Of a DNA stretch of 64,000 nt, positions 59,289-64,000 are shown piece by piece. The notes under the pieces were generated by a model. That model had not been told where the DNA came from. It saw only the letters and a program-made list of their open reading frames with translations, and searched no databases. This DNA comes from Caenorhabditis remanei. Lineage: Eukaryota > Nematoda > Chromadorea > Rhabditida > Rhabditidae. Position 1 is the first letter of the stretch; each line of letters opens with the position of its first letter. The DNA is taken from contig NC_071333.1 in the NCBI RefSeq assembly GCF_010183535.1, positions 5,578,587-5,642,586 of the forward strand, read 5' to 3'. A program made the position numbers and the translations under genes.

Positions 59289-59982
59289 TGTTTGTAGCAT
59301 TTTTTTGTACCTATCGAGTTTTGACCGTAGGCTTTGTAAGCTGTTTTCTAAATATCCATCTTTCTCTGACTCAATATCTTTTCTAATTGTTTCCGTCTTT
59401 CACAGAAACGTCCAATATACCCACAACTCGAATGTTTTAAAAAGAAGAAAACCTAATCATTAAATATATACTAATGCATTCGGTTTCTGTCTTCTTTACC
59501 TTCGGTTTCTGACATTTATTTCCTTTTCCTTTCATGTCAACAAAATAAAGCAATTATCTTGTTTTCTCCTCTCTTCTAAAAAATGAATGATTGAAGAACA
59601 TGTGTTATTCAAACTAATAGCAGGGAGACAAAGCGAGCTTTGAAAATGACAACATATGTAGAAGTAGAGGAAGTTGTAGAAGAAGAAGAAGTGGAAGAAG
59701 AAGTATCATAGATGAAGAAGGGATACAAAAAATCAGACCTTTTCAACAAATTATGATAGTCTCTTCTCCATCGTTTGATGCATACATGAGCTCTAGTACA
59801 AAAATTTTTTTTAATATGAGCAAATTATTCAAAACTAATGTAAAGCACAAACTACGTAATGGCGGACCCACGGCGGACCATCTTTCTGACGTTCCGTTAA
59901 GAAGGAACTAACTCTTCCAAACTTTCTCACTCACTTCAAGTAGTGTTCCTGTGGCTCATTCGGTTAATAAAGTGACCAAAAT

Positions 59983-60165
59983 GTGTTGTCAGCCGCTTTT
60001 TATTATATTTCTCAAAATTTGCGGATACTAAGACAGCTGGACAGACTTTTCATGCGTTTTATATATGATATCTTGTATGGTTTAACCCTCCTTTTGAAAT
60101 TTAATTCAACCTGTTTTTTAACGGTGCCCGTGAAAGAATTAACCCGACCCGTTATTTTTTTCGAG
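59983..60165 (+). repeat. Dispersed repeat, copy 1
   Basis: GTCAGCCGC, TTTTATTATATTT, CAGCTG(G/A)ACAGAC and CATGCGTTTTATATATGATA occur in the same order at 61245-61420. Confidence 0.65.
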
Positions 60166-61244
60166 TTGTAACAGTACACATGAAATATTTAACTTCCCGA
60201 CCCATCGTTTTAACATGTCTTCCGGAGACTTTTTAGAAACACTTTCAGTTTTTCCCCCAATCGATCATTTTTAAAACCGTAAAATGAGTGAAAACGGAGA
60301 GAATTTTCGAGACGAAATGAATCGGACGAGAATGTTAAGTTGAATAATCTGCATACACAACATAATACAACAGATCAGACATTCATTAGGCCCGCAGCAT
60401 ACATGGATCCAATGTAGATTTTGAACCGTGCCGATCCGCGTTTTGTCCTTTTTAGTTTGGACGTCCTCCGTTCCATTTTAACAGTTTCCAACAAAGCAAA
60501 TTCCAAAAAAAAAAACTAGCAGTCTTCATTTCAACACTTGGCCAAACTTAATAGCCTTTTTTGGCAAGTTGAAATTCATGAGACACAATAGATAAAGAAG
60601 ACTGATTTTTAAAAGTGGAGAATAAAACATGAAAGTAAACTTCTCATTGACTTGAGTCTGTCTCGAAATACTCGTTGGGTATCACTATTTTATATTTTCA
60701 AATCTTTTTAATGGGCCTAGTAAGAACAGAAAAACGTTTTTTAGCCCTCGCGGCCTTCCAAAATTTATTTTGTGGGGACGGGGACTCCATTCCAACTAGA
60801 AGCCCTCTATCACAAATATGGCCCGCCTTCCACATAAACTTTCACAGCTTCATATTTGATCATTACTAGGTGACACTCGCGATGATTTATTCGCAAGTGG
60901 CGGCCGACATTTACCGGGTTCCGCCAGCCGCTATGTTTTACGTGCAAGTGGCGGAGTCAGTCATTCTGTGTGTGTATAAGCGACAAAAAAGAAACAAACA
61001 GGTGTTTTCCAACGGAAAAAAGGAAATTAAAGGTGTTTTTCCTACTATACTGAATTTTTGGTCTATAATGTTAATTTCGTTCATTTGAAATCAGCATCAC
61101 GTTCTCTACTGATTGCTGGAAGGTATTCATCAGTTCAGCCTGACATTCCTGTCGCGTAGTTGACAATCGTTTCAAAAGATTGAGATGAGTGCTCTTTTCG
61201 AATGTCCGTCCGCGTATTGTACCATTCATTTGGATCACTGTCGG

Positions 61245-61420
61245 CTGTTTTGCTCTCAGCCGCCCTTTTATTATATTTTCTAAATTTGTGGGCATTAAAA
61301 CAGCTGAACAGACCTGTCATGCGTTTTATATATGATAACTTATCGGCTCAGTATGGTTTAACTCTTTTTTTTAGATCTAACCGAACCCGTTTTTAAGAGT
61401 GAGAGAATGAACCCGGCTTC
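61245..61420 (+). repeat. Dispersed repeat, copy 2
   Basis: About 75-80% similar to 59983-60165 in the same orientation. It ends near AACCCGGCTTCAAG, which recalls the GGCCCGG family. Confidence 0.65.
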
Positions 61421-61775
61421 AAGCAACGTCTGGACTGTTTTGGGAAAACCTTTACAACAATCCAAAGAACATATATTTCTCTCAAGCAAAATCATATTTC
61501 CGTTTTCTGTTTTCACTTGTTTACTCAGTTATCTTTATTGACAAATTCCCACTGTTATTTACAAATTAGTTGACTTAGAAAGCATTATTTACAAGCGAAT
61601 TGATTTTAGAATTAATCACATTCCTCCAGACGAATGTGGACAAAAAAAATACATTTGACAAAATTTGAACATAGGGCGAGGGACATGGGAATAAGCCTGT
61701 TTACAATAAGAAGGCTAAGTAACTGTTTTTACACGAGCCACGGTTTTTATGAGTGTAATTTTCACGATTATATCT

Positions 61776-63015
61776 TCATGAGTGATGGGCGTTGCAAACT
61801 TTTCCGTTTGGGTGGCGGTCCTCAGTGTTGTTCTTCGTGTCCAATTCAATATTTTTGATTTCATCGTTACTCGCCAATCCATATGGATCAGCATCTTGAT
61901 TGGCAACCAATGTAGACATGACAACCACGTCTTTTTCCAAGTCGGCGCATTCCTTCAACAGTCTCTTGTCTTCCTTTCTTCGCTTGACACGATAACGCCA
62001 GTCCCGCCACTGAAAATATGTGATATTATGTAATCTATTCATAACTGCGAGCTAAACTTACGCAACCACAGATGCAAATCACAATTGCAAAAATCACCAA
62101 AAAGATACCCATTCCTGCAAAGGTATGAAACACAATCAGGTTTCCAGTAGAGATAGCCTCGACTTCGAGAGGAACTTGTGTTGCAGTTATATTTTTGAGA
62201 AAAGCGACTAAATCCTTCGGATCAACCAAGTTGGATTTGGTGAATTGATATGTTATGTTGTATCCTTGTCTAATATTATTGTACACTGCTTCTTCATTGA
62301 AAACGATAGCGTTATCCGAGTATAAATCACCACGTCCTGGAATATCGGGGGAGTGGTATATCAACTCATCGGCGCAGTCGAACATGACACCTAAAACAGA
62401 AAACATTAAATTTGATATCATCCGGCATAATACATTACCATTGAATTTACCACGCAGACCGTTCTCCATCTCCAGAATCCAAATTGTGACGCAAGTTGTA
62501 CTGCACGGTAACATTTTAACTTTGTTTAGAAAGCAGTTGGTCTTATACCAATCGTTGACCCAACCCATTTTTTGCTTTCGTTTACTGTTCTGCATCAATT
62601 CGCGATGTTTGAGCTGGAAATGTAACGTTTAGTTTACTACGAAAATTAATTTACTCTGTAAACTTACAAATTTGCCTCCAATGCATTGGATGCAAGACAA
62701 CTTGAGAGGCGAAATTTTTGTCGGTGCTTTCGGATTCAGAGTAGTTCTGTTTGATTCGAGGAACTGTTTCACATCCTTCTCATCATAATCATCCTTGTCG
62801 TCAGCTTCCCACATTTTGAGACATTCGACGGTGTCACATTTCCAAGAATCTATGTTGATTCCGAGCTTTCTCGCCCAGACTGCGATTCTATACGGATTGA
62901 GATAGGGCAATTCTTTTGGGTATTTGATGGTCAGAGCAGCAAAGAGAAGCATCAGACCACACGAAATCAAGATGAGCAGGATAAATCCAAAAAATATTTT
63001 ACATTTGTGACGCAT
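61776..63015 (-). CDS. Two-pass membrane glycoprotein, function unknown
   Basis: Minus-strand exons are 62668-63015 (ATG 63015), 62439-62613, 62062-62390 and 61776-62009 (TGA), for 361 residues with all phases consistent. A short basic N terminus is followed by TM1 (about residues 9-30, FGFILLILISCGLMLLFAAL). A Cys-containing extracellular loop of about 230 residues carries N-glycosylation sequons (NRT, NIT twice). TM2 lies near 262-284 (FLVIFAIVICICGC), then a charged cytoplasmic tail of about 77 residues (WRDWRYRVKRRKEDKRLLKE). Topology resembles CD36-type or channel-like two-pass proteins, but no signature motif confirms either. An acceptor (TTTTTACAG) sits directly before ATG and may be a trans-splice site. 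Confidence 0.82.
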
Positions 63016-63024
63016 CCTGTAAAA

Positions 63025-64000
63025 ACAGTTATGAAAGGGTATAAATAAGTAGTATCGTAGGAAAATGAAAAATGTTTTAGATACTAGATAGATAGAACAT
63101 CAAACGGTTAAGTGTAAACGTAATCTAATTGCAGGTAGACTCAAAACAAAAATTTGACTCATGAGGCAGTCGGAGAAGAAAGTTGGAGACTTGAATGGTA
63201 CATGTTTTGAACACATGTGGTGAACAGACTGAACGCAGAGGAGTGAGCAAGTCACATATAGCTTTGAGAGGTATCAGAAAGCTAGACAGTTTTTGTGGGC
63301 GGAGACCGTCTAACGAATTGAAAATGAGTCATTGTAAACATTTTCTAGAACATTCTCATGAACGACACAGAAACTCATGCTAGGGGAAAACATAAGTGAA
63401 AGAACAAGTGAAATGAAAATAATTTGGAGAGGTTCCAGATGTACTAGAGTTAAAGCTCCGCAGTTTGATAACTATTCGAGTAGTCCGAAAACTTTAAAAA
63501 AAAACTCGAGAATTATCAGTCATCTAAAAAATTTTCTGCCTACGTGAAACGGGCAAAATTAACATCAGTTGTGAAAATTCTACTAAAATTCAAGCTCCGC
63601 CTCTTAAAGGCAGGATAGTGCAGAGAAGTACAAACTAAAGGTTCAACACCGCAAAGAACAGAAAGGAAAAATAGATGCAGACCAATCTGAGAAGTTCTAG
63701 TCGACTAGAAAACTGTCTTGGGCCCGGCTTCACCCACAAACGCTATTTAGGAGTGAATCATAAACATTTCCAAATTTTTTGAAATTAAAATAGGCTTCGT
63801 AGTTAGTATAATGTTTGTTTTTGTGATTATGATTTACAAGTCTCCGTTTTTGGAAGAATACCGTTTCATATTTCCTCAAAAAAGGAAACTACGCGCCCTT
63901 CAAAAACAATTTAAACACTGAGAACAGATATTTTCGGGAGACACTCTGATCACTGAGCGTTTATATGAACTGTGATAGATGATCAAACACCATTCAAAGC
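63025..64000. other. Intergenic sequence
   Basis: No exon chain is seen. A small GGGCCCGGCTTCA fragment at about 63720 belongs with the GGCCCGG repeats. Confidence 0.4.

Larger units (their letters stand above)
59289..61775. other. Intergenic sequence with a dispersed repeat pair
   Basis: It includes a GAA/GTA-rich tract at 59658-59710 and the direct repeats at 59983 and 61245. ORFs here are repeat-derived or short. Confidence 0.4.

Noticed and set aside
59658..59710. Short Glu/Val-rich ORF
   Set aside because: It is a GAA/GTA microsatellite with a chance start and stop.
62255..62632. 125-codon + strand ORF
   Set aside because: It is an antisense shadow of the well-supported minus-strand membrane protein exons.

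Overview
The window looks like nuclear DNA from a Caenorhabditis-type nematode. The evidence is short introns (about 40-60 bp) ending in TTTCAG, splice-acceptor-like sites immediately upstream of several start codons (candidate trans-splice sites), an Str-type chemoreceptor, a DUF281-like secreted protein, a SET-1/KMT5A-like methyltransferase, and many small inverted-repeat DNA transposons. The genes are unrelated to each other and form no operon. Exon coordinates below were read by hand from splice signals and reading frames. No database search was made.

Layout. 1-5.5 kb: no convincing gene; an odd region holding 15 exact copies of CGGCGGGA, all on the + strand. 5.95-7.28 kb (+): P-loop NTPase of the TTD14 type. 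7.69-14.47 kb: what appears to be one 6.78-kb hAT-like, transposase-less element with 16-bp terminal inverted repeats (TIRs), an 8-bp target-site duplication (TSD) and an internal 235-bp satellite array, inserted into a small tandem repeat. 16.2-17.1 kb (+): FAIM homologue with a doubtful 3' end. 17.8-19.0 kb: GC hairpins and retroelement-like debris. 19.18-19.75 kb: inverted-repeat element with an 8-bp TSD. 21.3-22.4 kb (-): DUF281-like secreted gene split by a hAT-like MITE. 24.3-26.0 kb (-): SET-1/KMT5A-like histone H4K20 methyltransferase. 27.5-33.7 kb: exon-like scraps only. 34.1-34.9 kb: transposon with identical 126-bp TIRs. 36.1-41.0 kb (-): five-exon gene with a divergent forkhead-like domain and a 1.86-kb foldback element in an intron. 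41-48 kb: mostly pyrimidine-rich non-coding DNA. 48.1-49.4 kb (+): coiled-coil protein with a MITE in intron 3. 51.0-52.0 kb (+): protein with three HMG boxes. 52.9-55.3 kb: inverted duplication carrying two near-identical genes for a secreted 10-cysteine protein. 56.8-59.3 kb (+): Str-like seven-transmembrane receptor. 61.8-63.0 kb (-): two-pass membrane glycoprotein of unknown function.

The most unusual items are the satellite-carrying hAT-like element, the strand-locked CGGCGGGA motif field, and the transposon inside the DUF281-like exon, which could be removed as an in-frame intron.
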